Part shown: positions 1 through 8,208 of the stretch, one piece after another
Layout: each line of letters begins with the position of its first letter
How positions within the stretch are numbered: position 1 is the stretch's first letter
NCBI RefSeq assembly: GCF_018861065.1
Contig: NZ_JAHKQO010000036.1
Location: forward strand, 335,865 to 399,864
Length of the DNA stretch: 64,000 bases
Source: Paraglaciecola arctica
GTDB lineage: Bacteria; Pseudomonadota; Gammaproteobacteria; Enterobacterales; Alteromonadaceae
Reading direction: 5' to 3'
Position numbers and translations under genes: made by a program
The notes under the pieces: model-generated
Seen by the model: the letters and a program-made list of their open reading frames with translations, nothing else
What the model was told of the DNA's origin: nothing
Database searches by the model: none

Positions 1-1254
1 CGTTTTGCCGTCAACAATGGGCTGATAATTTAAACTCAATTCACTATTTTTGATGCTTTGATTCAGCGCCAATTCTAATTTTGATTTTTGCTTAATTAAA
101 CGTTTATGTTCACCAGAAAAAATGATGGAACTACCTCTGGCGGCAGTCTTGGCTTCATACAGTGCAAAATCGGCACTGTCCATCAATTCATCAACACTTT
201 CGCCGCCTTCGGGATAAATAGCGAATCCACATGACCCGGAAATTTGGACTAGCCCAGTACGCATCTCAAACGGTTTTTGTATCTCTTTGGTGATGTTATT
301 GCCTAGGCCTTGTATGGCCTCATGGTTATTATCATGGTCCATGACCAAAGCAAATTCGTCACCGCCTATACGCGCCAAAAAGCCTTTACCTTTTAATACC
401 TTAATTAAACGCTGACTCACCTCTTTTAGGACTCGGTCTCCTGCGGCGTGGCCATGGATATCATTTACTGGTTTAAAACCATCTAAATCAATCAAAGCCA
501 CAACAAAGCTTTGTCTATCGATATTATCCCTTAACTTTTTACTAAGGTGTTTGGAAAAACTGCGTCGATTAGCTAATTCGGTTAAGCCGTCTAGATTCGC
601 CAGTAATTCATTTTGAATGTTAAGTTGTTGAGTATGTTGATGTTGTGTCTGCAACTCTTCTTTAGCTGCTATAACGTTCGAAAAGGCCCGATAATAACTC
701 AAGGTAATCAACACTAAAACCGCCGCTACCAGTAAGAAGTTGACGGCAATGGCAACAAAAATCAATTCACCAGTATTAACAAAAAACACCACAAAAGGCG
801 CACCTACAGTGAGAGTGGTTGACCAAACCGCAGCAGGCAAATGAAGTAAACACACAATAATGCCAATTACTGTAACTGACATGTAATAGGCTACATGTAC
901 TCTTAAACTAATGTCGCCATAGTCGTATAGCGCAAATCCCCAAATGGAAAAACCAATCCCCATAATGATAGAGAACACCACAGTCATTCGTATTTGGTGT
1001 AATGCTTGTTGTTGAGTAAATTGTTGAAATCTAAAGCGATACCACTTGAACGCCCTTAGGATACAGGCAACGCTTAAAAAAGCTGCCACATAAACCGTTA
1101 AATAGTCTGGGGCAACGCCATAGTAGGTATAAGTTAAGGCCAGTGAGCTGACCAACAAAACAAAATATAATAGCGGTACTTTGGTGAGTAACTCATTAAA
1201 CTGGGCAAAAATCAGCTGTTCAGTTTTTGCACCGAACCCCGCCCATTCAGTCAT
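1..1254 (-). CDS. GGDEF-EAL cyclic-di-GMP protein, 3' end cut by window edge
   Basis: This is a membrane-bound diguanylate cyclase/phosphodiesterase; 418 codons are visible before the edge. The first ~190 residues hold about six hydrophobic segments and begin MTEWAGFGAKTEQ. A GGDEF domain follows, with an intact GGDEF active-site motif at residues 297-301 and the upstream DLDGFKxxND pattern. The last visible residues (LNYQPIVDGKT) are the start of an EAL domain, whose catalytic part lies outside the window, so its activity cannot be judged. The ATG at 1254 is the first in-frame ATG, but the best purine-rich site (GGAGG) lies 23 nt upstream of it, so the true start may be a few codons earlier. 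Upstream reading stays open for about 14 codons. It is most likely a c-di-GMP regulator of motility or adhesion; the input signal is unknown. Confidence 0.9.
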   Translation of the reverse strand, partial: MTEWAGFGAKTEQLIFAQFNELLTKVPLLYFVLLVSSLALTYTYYGVAPDYLTVYVAAFLSVACILRAFKWYRFRFQQFTQQQALHQIRMTVVFSIIMGIGFSIWGFALYDYGDISLRVHVAYYMSVTVIGIIVCLLHLPAAVWSTTLTVGAPFVVFFVNTGELIFVAIAVNFLLVAAVLVLITLSYYRAFSNVIAAKEELQTQHQHTQQLNIQNELLANLDGLTELANRRSFSKHLSKKLRDNIDRQSFVVALIDLDGFKPVNDIHGHAAGDRVLKEVSQRLIKVLKGKGFLARIGGDEFALVMDHDNNHEAIQGLGNNITKEIQKPFEMRTGLVQISGSCGFAIYPEGGESVDELMDSADFALYEAKTAARGSSIIFSGEHKRLIKQKSKLELALNQSIKNSELSLNYQPIVDGKT

Positions 1255-1384
1255 ACGTTGCAGTAGCTTTATGTTTGCCTCCAAGCATCCGAGCCCATAG
1301 GGTTAAACAACTTATACCCCATAAGCGATAATCAATAAAGTCATATTAGTGGTTATTACTGGCTTTCCGGAATATCAAATACGC

Positions 1385-2032
1385 CTAGGTGGCAGAAGGC
1401 AAATTAGCAATTAATTGCGGTAAATCAGCCATGTCTTCAAAATCAGTTACATTAGTAAGTTGATGTTTCTCATGAGTTTTATTGTAAAATAAAGTGCTAA
1501 TACCCGCCTGACTACCGGCCATTACGCCTGTGATACTATCTTCTATGACAACACATTCTTGTGGTTTTGTGCCTAATATTTTTGCTACTTTTAGGTAAAT
1601 TTCAGGGTCGGGTTTATATTTATCTAAATCATAAGCGCTGAAAATACGTTCACCAAAATACTGCCCTAAACCACATAACCTTAACGCATGCTCAATTTTA
1701 AATTTAGGGCCATTTGATACTACCGCTTTTTGTTGGGGTAATTTTGACAACGCAAGCTCAACATTTTTGATCGGTTTTAATTGCTTTTCGAATAATTTAG
1801 CTACACGTTCGCGATAGTCCGGTAAAAAGTTATCAGGAATTGGTACCTTATGTTTAGAGCTCAATATTGATAAAATATTAGCCATTTTTTTACCGCGGTA
1901 ATGTTCTACTAAATGGTCAACGTCAAGATTGACACCTAATTCAGCAAACTGTTGTTTAATCGCCAAATTACATAAATATTCACTGTCGACTAAGGTGCCG
2001 TCGTTATCAAAAAGTAAGCAGGTTTTACGCAT
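1385..2032 (-). CDS. HAD-IA family phosphatase, YieH-like
   Basis: A 215-residue haloacid-dehalogenase hydrolase. Motif I is DNDGTLVDSE at residues 9-18 with both catalytic aspartates; motif II is VVSNGP near residue 105; the conserved Lys is in KYKPDP near 140; the acidic motif IV is VIEDSITG near 162. Length, a cap domain inserted after motif I and the VVSNGP wording resemble E. coli YieH, which hydrolyses 6-phosphogluconate and other small phosphates. The substrate is inferred from that resemblance only; beta-phosphoglucomutase and phosphoglycolate phosphatase are related alternatives. It stands alone, with 430 bases of non-coding DNA on its 5' side, and no operon partner is evident. Confidence 0.85.
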   Translation of the reverse strand: MRKTCLLFDNDGTLVDSEYLCNLAIKQQFAELGVNLDVDHLVEHYRGKKMANILSILSSKHKVPIPDNFLPDYRERVAKLFEKQLKPIKNVELALSKLPQQKAVVSNGPKFKIEHALRLCGLGQYFGERIFSAYDLDKYKPDPEIYLKVAKILGTKPQECVVIEDSITGVMAGSQAGISTLFYNKTHEKHQLTNVTDFEDMADLPQLIANLPSAT

Positions 2033-2462
2033 TGTTTATGTCATTCTAAGTTTTGTTGGCGCACATGTTTTTCACAATGCTATTGCTGGACTTAATTTTC
2101 AAATTTCAATAGTAGAGAAAGTTTGAGCTCTTCTATTACTAATTATTGGAACATAATCTCATATGCACAATGTTAAATATACATCATCACTTGAGTTAGG
2201 GGGTTGGGGTATTTCTGACGCCAACTCACCGCCTGATACAATTTCGCTATATAAAGATAAGTTCTGCAATTTGCTCTAAATACTTACAATGGGTGGCTTG
2301 GTAAATCCGCTTTCATGTCAGATAAACCGGCATGAGAATCTCAGAAATAAGGATTAGCTCATAACACATAAATAGATTGACCGAATAAGCTGACATCTAT
2401 CAATTTAAAATTGCAGATAAGATGTGAACAACATCTGCTAAAGGTTAATGTATTCGGTTGAT
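2033..2462. other. intergenic region, no gene seen
   Basis: About 430 bases between the COG0523 gene and the HAD gene. No convincing reading frame is present. A short hairpin with a 6-bp stem (AGATGT/ACATCT) and a 5-nt loop at 2420-2436 sits just downstream of the COG0523 stop and could be a weak transcription terminator, though no T-tract follows. The remainder should contain the promoter of the HAD gene, but I cannot pick out a clear -35/-10 pair. Confidence 0.4.
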
Positions 2463-3470
2463 TCACTGCGAGACTATATCAAACGCGGCTTCAATGATCT
2501 TACAGCTTTGTTCAGCAAGATTTTTATCTTGGCTAATAATCTCTAAGCGAGAATCCGCGGCCTCTTCTAATCCTGTCATACTCACTGATAAACAACCGTC
2601 ACTTAAATTACAGGCCAGTACACCTTGTTCCGTTATCAATACTGCTTTCAAACGTTCTATGGAAAGTGGTGTAAATGTATCCATAACAGATTTAAAGTCG
2701 AAAATTTTTGTGGGTGCACATATCCAGCCATAGGAATAAAAACCTTCGGCGCTATTTTCTACTTTAATCGAGCCAGTAGCAGGTGGATTAATAGTTTGCA
2801 TTGGGTCAGCGGTGGCTGAATGGGAGTGAGTGTGATGATTGCTCGGCTGTTGGTATTTTGATTTTTCAAGTAAAATTTGTGGATCAACTTTGCCGGTTTG
2901 TGCATAACTGATTGGTAATTCTGTGATACCAAGTTCATCTAAATAATCCGTAAGTTGTGGGTTTAAGTCCTCTTGATATAAGTCCGACTTAGTCACCACT
3001 ATATGGTCTGCTATTGCTAATTGTTCTTGAAAAGGTTGATGGGCTCGCCAGCGTTTGTCTGAAAGCTTGCGGATATCAATTAACGTCAAAGTAGCGCGAA
3101 TATCTAACACTTCTTTGTAATGTTCTTCACTTAAGGTTTGCAATACTTCCTTAGGGTGGCCTAGCCCAGTAGGCTCGATTAACAATCTATGGGGTTTAGC
3201 TCTTGCCAATAAAAAGTTTAAAGCTATCTGCATGGGTAAACCCGAAGTACAGCACATACATCCGCCTGGCACTTCTTTAATATATATTCCGTCCTCATCT
3301 GGCGCAGTTAACAAGGCACCATCTACGCCAATTTCTCCAAATTCATTGACTAAAATAGCCCATCTTTCATTACTCGGTTTTTGCTTTAGCAGCGATTGAA
3401 TCAAAGTGGTTTTACCTACCCCTAAAGCGCCAGTAATGATATTGGTAGGCACTTGTTCAATTTTATGCAT
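2463..3470 (-). CDS. COG0523 (CobW/YjiA-type) metallochaperone GTPase
   Basis: A 335-residue P-loop GTPase of the G3E family. Walker A is GALGVGKT (residues 14-21), the diagnostic metal-binding CxCC motif is CMCC (71-74), and the guanine-specificity motif reads TKSD near residue 160. A His-rich stretch HHTHSHS near residue 215 separates the GTPase domain from the C-terminal CobW_C domain. Members deliver zinc, cobalt or other metals to client enzymes. The ATG overlaps the end of the PhoX gene by 8 bases, so the two are translationally coupled, and the whole operon adjoins a zinc-uptake island. I infer zinc or another metal as cargo; the client could be the upstream phosphatase. Subfamily is not resolved. 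Confidence 0.85.
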   Translation of the reverse strand: MHKIEQVPTNIITGALGVGKTTLIQSLLKQKPSNERWAILVNEFGEIGVDGALLTAPDEDGIYIKEVPGGCMCCTSGLPMQIALNFLLARAKPHRLLIEPTGLGHPKEVLQTLSEEHYKEVLDIRATLTLIDIRKLSDKRWRAHQPFQEQLAIADHIVVTKSDLYQEDLNPQLTDYLDELGITELPISYAQTGKVDPQILLEKSKYQQPSNHHTHSHSATADPMQTINPPATGSIKVENSAEGFYSYGWICAPTKIFDFKSVMDTFTPLSIERLKAVLITEQGVLACNLSDGCLSVSMTGLEEAADSRLEIISQDKNLAEQSCKIIEAAFDIVSQ

Positions 3471-4845
3471 AGAGATGGTCCCAGGGGCCAGTAATGGCTA
3501 AGGTTGCGGTTGGAGAATATAAGTTAACAAATAACACTTTACCATCGGGTGAGAAACACGCTCCCGCGGGTTCAGTTTGCCAATGCACTTTCGCAAAGTC
3601 ATAAATTTCGCCCTGTGGCGTCACACCTCTAAGATGGTTATTCACGGTATTAGTGTATTGGTCTTCACACACTAGTAGGTGACCATTAGGTGCGAAGGCA
3701 ACATTATCACCGTAGTTAAAACTAGCTTTATCCTTGCTTTCTACAAAGAGAGTTAACACACCTTGTTGTTCAGCGGCTTTTTGCTGACTATTGAGCGGCG
3801 TAGGAGTGTATTTCATTATTTGACCAAATTGTTTTTTGCCACCACTAGTGCAACAAAAATACATTTCGTTGATACCAAAATGGATACCTTCTCCACGAGC
3901 AAACAGCGCCGCACCTTTTGCAAAACCTCGTAGGCGTAAATCATCTACTGGGCTGTCAACATCATCTAAATCAAGCCACTCACAGAGGTAATTCTGCTCT
4001 TGTTGCATAAAAGGCGCCCCAAAGTTTCGTGTGTCGAATTGTGGTTTGTCTACAACCATCAATGCTTGTAACTTTCCACCAGCGTGAAGGTCTTCCTTTT
4101 TGTTAGGGATAAAGCGGTACAACAAACTGTCTTGCCTATCTTCGGTTAAATACACTGTACCTGTAGCTGGGTCTACACAGGCCGCTTCATGATTAAACCT
4201 ACCCATCGCTTTTATAGGAATCGGTTCAACTAAATCTCTTGCGTGAGCGGGTACCTCAAATATATAACCGTGGTCATTGTTTAATTTATCCGACGCTTTT
4301 GCCACTGACTCTTCACAGGATAACCAACTCCCCCAAGGGGTTACGCCCCCAGAACAATTTCGAATTGTACCAAGTAAGGTCATACATTGATGTTCGATCT
4401 GCTTAGTGTTTAAGTTGTACACGATACTAGTGGTGCCACCAGGCAATGCTTGGCCTGAACTATCGGTATCATAGGCTTTGGCGATTAGTGCGGCTTGTTT
4501 GTCAGCAAGTTCTTCGTTCAAGATTGAATGTTTCGAAGGTGATATCTCATGGTTTCTAACTAATACGACACGTTCATCGTCTAAAGCAAAACAGCCCATT
4601 CCGTCAGCTCGATCAGGCACAGCTAAGCCATCATTCATAAGATCGCCTAGTTTTGAGATTATTTGATAACTAAAGCCTTGAGGTAAATCGAGTACACCCT
4701 TGATATCAGGTACCAACGGGCCGAGTGATATTCCGTTGTTATTTGCGGCCGAACTAGTTAATACATTCGCCGCCTTTAAATGTGTAGCAAGTCCGCTAAG
4801 CGCTATTGAGATTAATCCCTGATTAAACTGTCTACGAGTCACCAT
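3463..4845 (-). CDS. PhoX-family (DUF839) secreted phosphatase
   Basis: A 460-residue protein of the PhoX/DUF839 beta-propeller family. These are secreted Ca/Fe-dependent alkaline phosphatases; some family members have other or unknown activities. The start at 4845 gives a twin-arginine signal (VTRRQFNQG followed by a hydrophobic stretch ending near LKAA) and has a GGAGA ribosome site about 10 bases upstream. A longer reading from 4920 would bury this signal and run into the upstream gene. Visible family features include GMGCFALDDERVVLVRNHE, GGTTSIVYN, RNCSGGVTPWGSWLSCEE and RFNHEAACVDP. It follows the fused phosphatase lipoprotein after a 22-base gap and overlaps the COG0523 gene. It likely exports folded through Tat to the periplasm. 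Confidence 0.85.
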   Translation of the reverse strand: MVTRRQFNQGLISIALSGLATHLKAANVLTSSAANNNGISLGPLVPDIKGVLDLPQGFSYQIISKLGDLMNDGLAVPDRADGMGCFALDDERVVLVRNHEISPSKHSILNEELADKQAALIAKAYDTDSSGQALPGGTTSIVYNLNTKQIEHQCMTLLGTIRNCSGGVTPWGSWLSCEESVAKASDKLNNDHGYIFEVPAHARDLVEPIPIKAMGRFNHEAACVDPATGTVYLTEDRQDSLLYRFIPNKKEDLHAGGKLQALMVVDKPQFDTRNFGAPFMQQEQNYLCEWLDLDDVDSPVDDLRLRGFAKGAALFARGEGIHFGINEMYFCCTSGGKKQFGQIMKYTPTPLNSQQKAAEQQGVLTLFVESKDKASFNYGDNVAFAPNGHLLVCEDQYTNTVNNHLRGVTPQGEIYDFAKVHWQTEPAGACFSPDGKVLFVNLYSPTATLAITGPWDHLYA

Positions 4846-4867
4846 ATTCACTTTTCTCCAATCAGTT

Positions 4868-6544
4868 TTACCAAGATCCATACATAGGATTGGGTAAAAT
4901 AAATATATTGCTGTTTGCACGCTCGATTAATTCATCGATGCCGGCACTGTGTTGTGTAACACCACCTACATCTTCAATATTGTCACCGATTTGCATGATA
5001 ATAATATGACCGGATTGCCATATGTTTGAATCGTTATGATCCGAAAAACAATCGATGCTGCCATCTACAAGTTGTTGGCGGCGTAGATCTTTGTCATTAA
5101 CTAAGTCTTGACCATTTACAGACTCTTTATCGATCAAGGTCCTACCTGTAAGGCAAGTATTGGTTGGAGTAATAGGGAGTAACTTTGATAGATTATTCCA
5201 AGTAGCCTCATCGCGGCTTTTATCTCTATTGGTGATAAGTGCGACTTTTCCTCCCAACGAAAATACCTTTTTAATAAACTTTTCAGCGCCCGGCACAAGC
5301 GACGCCTGCCGTAATTCAATCCAAGATGTCCATGTTTTCTGGGTATAAGCGTTACCCGATTGATCCAACATAACTTGATACGGGCTGTTATCTAACACAG
5401 TCTCATCAACATCCATGACTACTGCCCATGGAGTATTGGGTAGGGTTAATTCTGACAAACGCGCTTCAGCTAGTTTGTATATGCTGCGCGTGATCAATGG
5501 GTATTCTTTACTTTTGGTGAGCCATTTCACAGAGTTCGTTACAGGTAACTGTTTTTTGGATAATGTGGCTGACAAGGCACAATGGTCACTTAACATCGAA
5601 TCTACCCGCATGTCTTCAAAATGATGGACTTTTGCTTGGTATTCAATAGATGAATTTTCAACCTGACCAACAAAAATCTGGTCTATAGGCGCAGGATAAT
5701 AAGGGTGACATCCAATGAGGTTGGCACCGGTATTAACAATTGAACGTTGTTTACCATCATCACTGCTCATCAGTTCTTGAGTCAGCTGATTATAAGGTGC
5801 GGTTAATCTATGGTTAAAATCACCTAGTACGAGGTAGGGCAAACCTAGCTGTTCTTTTTGTTCTACCCAATTATCAAGAATAGGTGCCTGTTTGGCTAAA
5901 ACGCTACAAGCGTCTTTTTCGCCACGGCGGTAATTATCAACAAAACAGCCACTTTTTAAATGCACATTCAGCAATGAAACTACACCTAGGTCAGTCACCA
6001 CTTGTATTTCTAGCCCATAACGTAACCCTGGCGAATCTAACCCAAGGTCTTCGATGGCTTGAACATTTTCGACTTGTATTGGCTTTTTCACCACAAAGGC
6101 GACTTTTTGTTGAGTCGATTGGTAGCCCGACTCCCGGCAGTTATATGAGCGACTGTCCTGACGAGGCGACATGATTACTTGCCAATCGTCAGTTGGGAAT
6201 ATTTCAGATACTGCCTCGGCAGAGGCGACTTCCTGTAATCCGATAATGTCAGCATTTAAAGATTGTGCATAGGTTTTGAGCTTTTCAACTTCTTCAGGAG
6301 TTCTTGGTCTGCAACCAGTATTTATTGGAAAGGCTAAGTGCTCTACATTCCAAGTCGCGACTTTTAAAAAGCCGGTCGTGGGTTGAATTAATTGTTGGCG
6401 CTGAGCAGATGGTTGAATTGTTGCTTGATCCGATAGTAACGGAGTCAGTCTCAAGTTATCACTGTTTGAAGTGGCTGTTGTTGTGCACCCTAGTAATAAA
6501 TTTGCACACAGAAAAAGTGCGAAAAATTTTGCGTTTTTTATCAT
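4868..6544 (-). CDS. Lipoprotein fusing an EEP nuclease/phosphatase domain to an e(P4)-like HAD phosphatase
   Basis: A 558-residue two-domain lipoprotein. The signal peptide ends in lipobox LLLGC with Cys20 as the lipidation site. Residues ~60-330 are an endonuclease/exonuclease/phosphatase domain with TWNVEHL, GLQEV, GDFNHR and SDHCALS, the usual Mg-binding and catalytic set. Residues ~375-558 are an HAD acid phosphatase of the class B/e(P4) type: DVDETVLDNS, then ALITNRDK and MQIGDNIEDVGG. Both halves keep their catalytic residues, so it may cleave a nucleic acid or phosphodiester and dephosphorylate the product in one polypeptide on the membrane. It is the first gene of the PhoX/COG0523 operon. 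The two-domain fusion is visible; the coupled reaction is inference. Confidence 0.85.
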   Translation of the reverse strand: MIKNAKFFALFLCANLLLGCTTTATSNSDNLRLTPLLSDQATIQPSAQRQQLIQPTTGFLKVATWNVEHLAFPINTGCRPRTPEEVEKLKTYAQSLNADIIGLQEVASAEAVSEIFPTDDWQVIMSPRQDSRSYNCRESGYQSTQQKVAFVVKKPIQVENVQAIEDLGLDSPGLRYGLEIQVVTDLGVVSLLNVHLKSGCFVDNYRRGEKDACSVLAKQAPILDNWVEQKEQLGLPYLVLGDFNHRLTAPYNQLTQELMSSDDGKQRSIVNTGANLIGCHPYYPAPIDQIFVGQVENSSIEYQAKVHHFEDMRVDSMLSDHCALSATLSKKQLPVTNSVKWLTKSKEYPLITRSIYKLAEARLSELTLPNTPWAVVMDVDETVLDNSPYQVMLDQSGNAYTQKTWTSWIELRQASLVPGAEKFIKKVFSLGGKVALITNRDKSRDEATWNNLSKLLPITPTNTCLTGRTLIDKESVNGQDLVNDKDLRRQQLVDGSIDCFSDHNDSNIWQSGHIIIMQIGDNIEDVGGVTQHSAGIDELIERANSNIFILPNPMYGSW

Positions 6545-6580
6545 TACTTTTTACCTAGTGAAAACCCAACTATTAAAAGA

Positions 6581-6605
6581 TCGCGGATACTTTACGTATC
6601 CACGA
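6581..6605. terminator. hairpin, possible terminator of the zinc receptor operon
   Basis: A 10-bp stem with one mismatch: arms TCGCGGATAC and GTATCCACGA with a TTTAC loop. It lies between the propeller lipoprotein gene and the fused phosphatase gene, both on the minus strand. On that strand it is followed by a moderately T-rich stretch (TCTTTTAATAG). It may end transcription of the upstream operon or act as an attenuator. Confidence 0.45.
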
Positions 6606-6746
6606 TTATTCCAGTGTTATACCTTTTTTATTCTTGGAATTGTACCTTTGTAGACCGCTCACAATCATCCTAATTATTAAGTATGTCTATGCCCTTGAGG
6701 CTGGTTCATTGACCCATTCAGTGCAATTCCAATAGTGTCGGGCAGA

Positions 6747-8159
6747 TTAGTGATCGTGATCTTCTTCGTGCCCTTCTTCAGCTATACCTAACCAGGTAAT
6801 ACTTGCAGGTGCAAAGTCCAGCTCAATATCGCCTTCAATCTCCATGTCGTCTACATGGACTTGCAAAACATGTTGAGCTATTGGATCAGAGACATAAACA
6901 TAGTGATCATTTTGCGCGACTGTCATGCTAAATGACATGCCTTCTGGCATAGTAGAAACGTCTTCTTCAGATATATCGACACTTCCCGCTAATTCCCAAT
7001 GCACTTCACCATCGTGATCGTGGGCAGTTAAGATATTTAAAAACCCTTTACTGTCTAGCACTAGGAAGGCTTCACCTTCGTATGCGAATGCATAAGATAC
7101 TGGGCTTGCATCAATTTCTGGTTGCCATTCTAGTGCTTCCATCTCAGAGTTTTCTGGATCGATCTTAATCAGTATTGCTTCACCCGCTTCATGACCAGAA
7201 GCAACGCCAATAAAGGTTTCACTTTCTTCATGTCCATAAATACTGCCTATTCGTAAGCCATCTAAGCTTGCGATGTTTAGTATTTTTTCAGCTTCGTATT
7301 CGTCATCGTGCGCATGGGCAGCTAATATTCCATCTGCGCAACCAAACATGACGTAATGCCCGTTTTGCGCTGCACCATGCAAGTCAGGACACAACACATC
7401 TAATACTTGCTCTTGTTCATATTCGTCATCATGTAAATGATAAACGGCTACTTGGTCAGGCAAGATTTTTGCTGCTGAGGTACTTTCTGCATCATCTCGT
7501 CTTACTGTAGACAACAAATACTCACCCATCGGCTCAGCGACACCATGCATGTTAGTTGTGTAGTTCAAAGTAGGTATATCAGTAATTTCAGTGCTGATAT
7601 CCGTGTCACTAAGTACTTGCACAGCAGCCGGAGTGCTCGTATCTGCATCTCCATCATAAAATACCGCTGTGTGGCCATCGTGCTTAACGATATGAGTCGG
7701 ACGACTACCCGTTAATTCAAGGTGATTCATTTCCGGTGCTTGCTCGTAATCGTGTAGATGCGCAACATGATCTTCACGCCACATACCACCATCAATAAAA
7801 CCCACATAGTCATTACTACGACTCGCCACTATGGCAAAACGAAAATCCGCAGACGCTGTCAGTGAGTTTGAATCATGAATTAATGAGAATGTATCCAGAA
7901 GTTCATTGTCATCTAAATCCACAATTGCAGCTTCGTTACTATCACCTGACAATATGGCAAGACGCCCCATAGATTCAATGGTGTACTCGTCATCAGCATG
8001 ATCATCATCGTCGTGGTCATGGTCGTCATGATCATCGTCTTCATCAATTACTATTATTGGGTCTTTTTCAATAATGGTAGTTTCGGCATCACCACAACCG
8101 TAAAGTAGTAAACTACTGATAGTGACTGTTAATAAATTAAGCTGAAATGATTTTTTCAT
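6747..8159 (-). CDS. His/Asp-rich beta-propeller lipoprotein, AztD-like zinc chaperone
   Basis: A 470-residue predicted lipoprotein; the signal peptide ends LLLYGC (Cys22). It is followed by an Asp/His tract around residues 36-60 with repeated DDH and DHD, then a propeller-like body with recurrent HDDEYE segments, and it closes with EEGHEEDHDH. Layout and metal-binding tract resemble AztD, the periplasmic zinc chaperone that loads the zinc-binding protein AztC. No AztABC genes are nearby. It lies 49 bases downstream of the ZnuD-like receptor in the same operon, so it probably takes zinc from the receptor and holds it in the periplasm. Family assignment is from overall features, not from alignment. 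The gene's His/Asp codons make the local DNA rich in ATC/GTC on the plus strand. Confidence 0.7.
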   Translation of the reverse strand: MKKSFQLNLLTVTISSLLLYGCGDAETTIIEKDPIIVIDEDDDHDDHDHDDDDHADDEYTIESMGRLAILSGDSNEAAIVDLDDNELLDTFSLIHDSNSLTASADFRFAIVASRSNDYVGFIDGGMWREDHVAHLHDYEQAPEMNHLELTGSRPTHIVKHDGHTAVFYDGDADTSTPAAVQVLSDTDISTEITDIPTLNYTTNMHGVAEPMGEYLLSTVRRDDAESTSAAKILPDQVAVYHLHDDEYEQEQVLDVLCPDLHGAAQNGHYVMFGCADGILAAHAHDDEYEAEKILNIASLDGLRIGSIYGHEESETFIGVASGHEAGEAILIKIDPENSEMEALEWQPEIDASPVSYAFAYEGEAFLVLDSKGFLNILTAHDHDGEVHWELAGSVDISEEDVSTMPEGMSFSMTVAQNDHYVYVSDPIAQHVLQVHVDDMEIEGDIELDFAPASITWLGIAEEGHEEDHDH

Positions 8160-8208
8160 TGTGTGTTCCTTTATTCAGAAAATATTGTTCTATATTTGCG
8201 ATGCCAAA

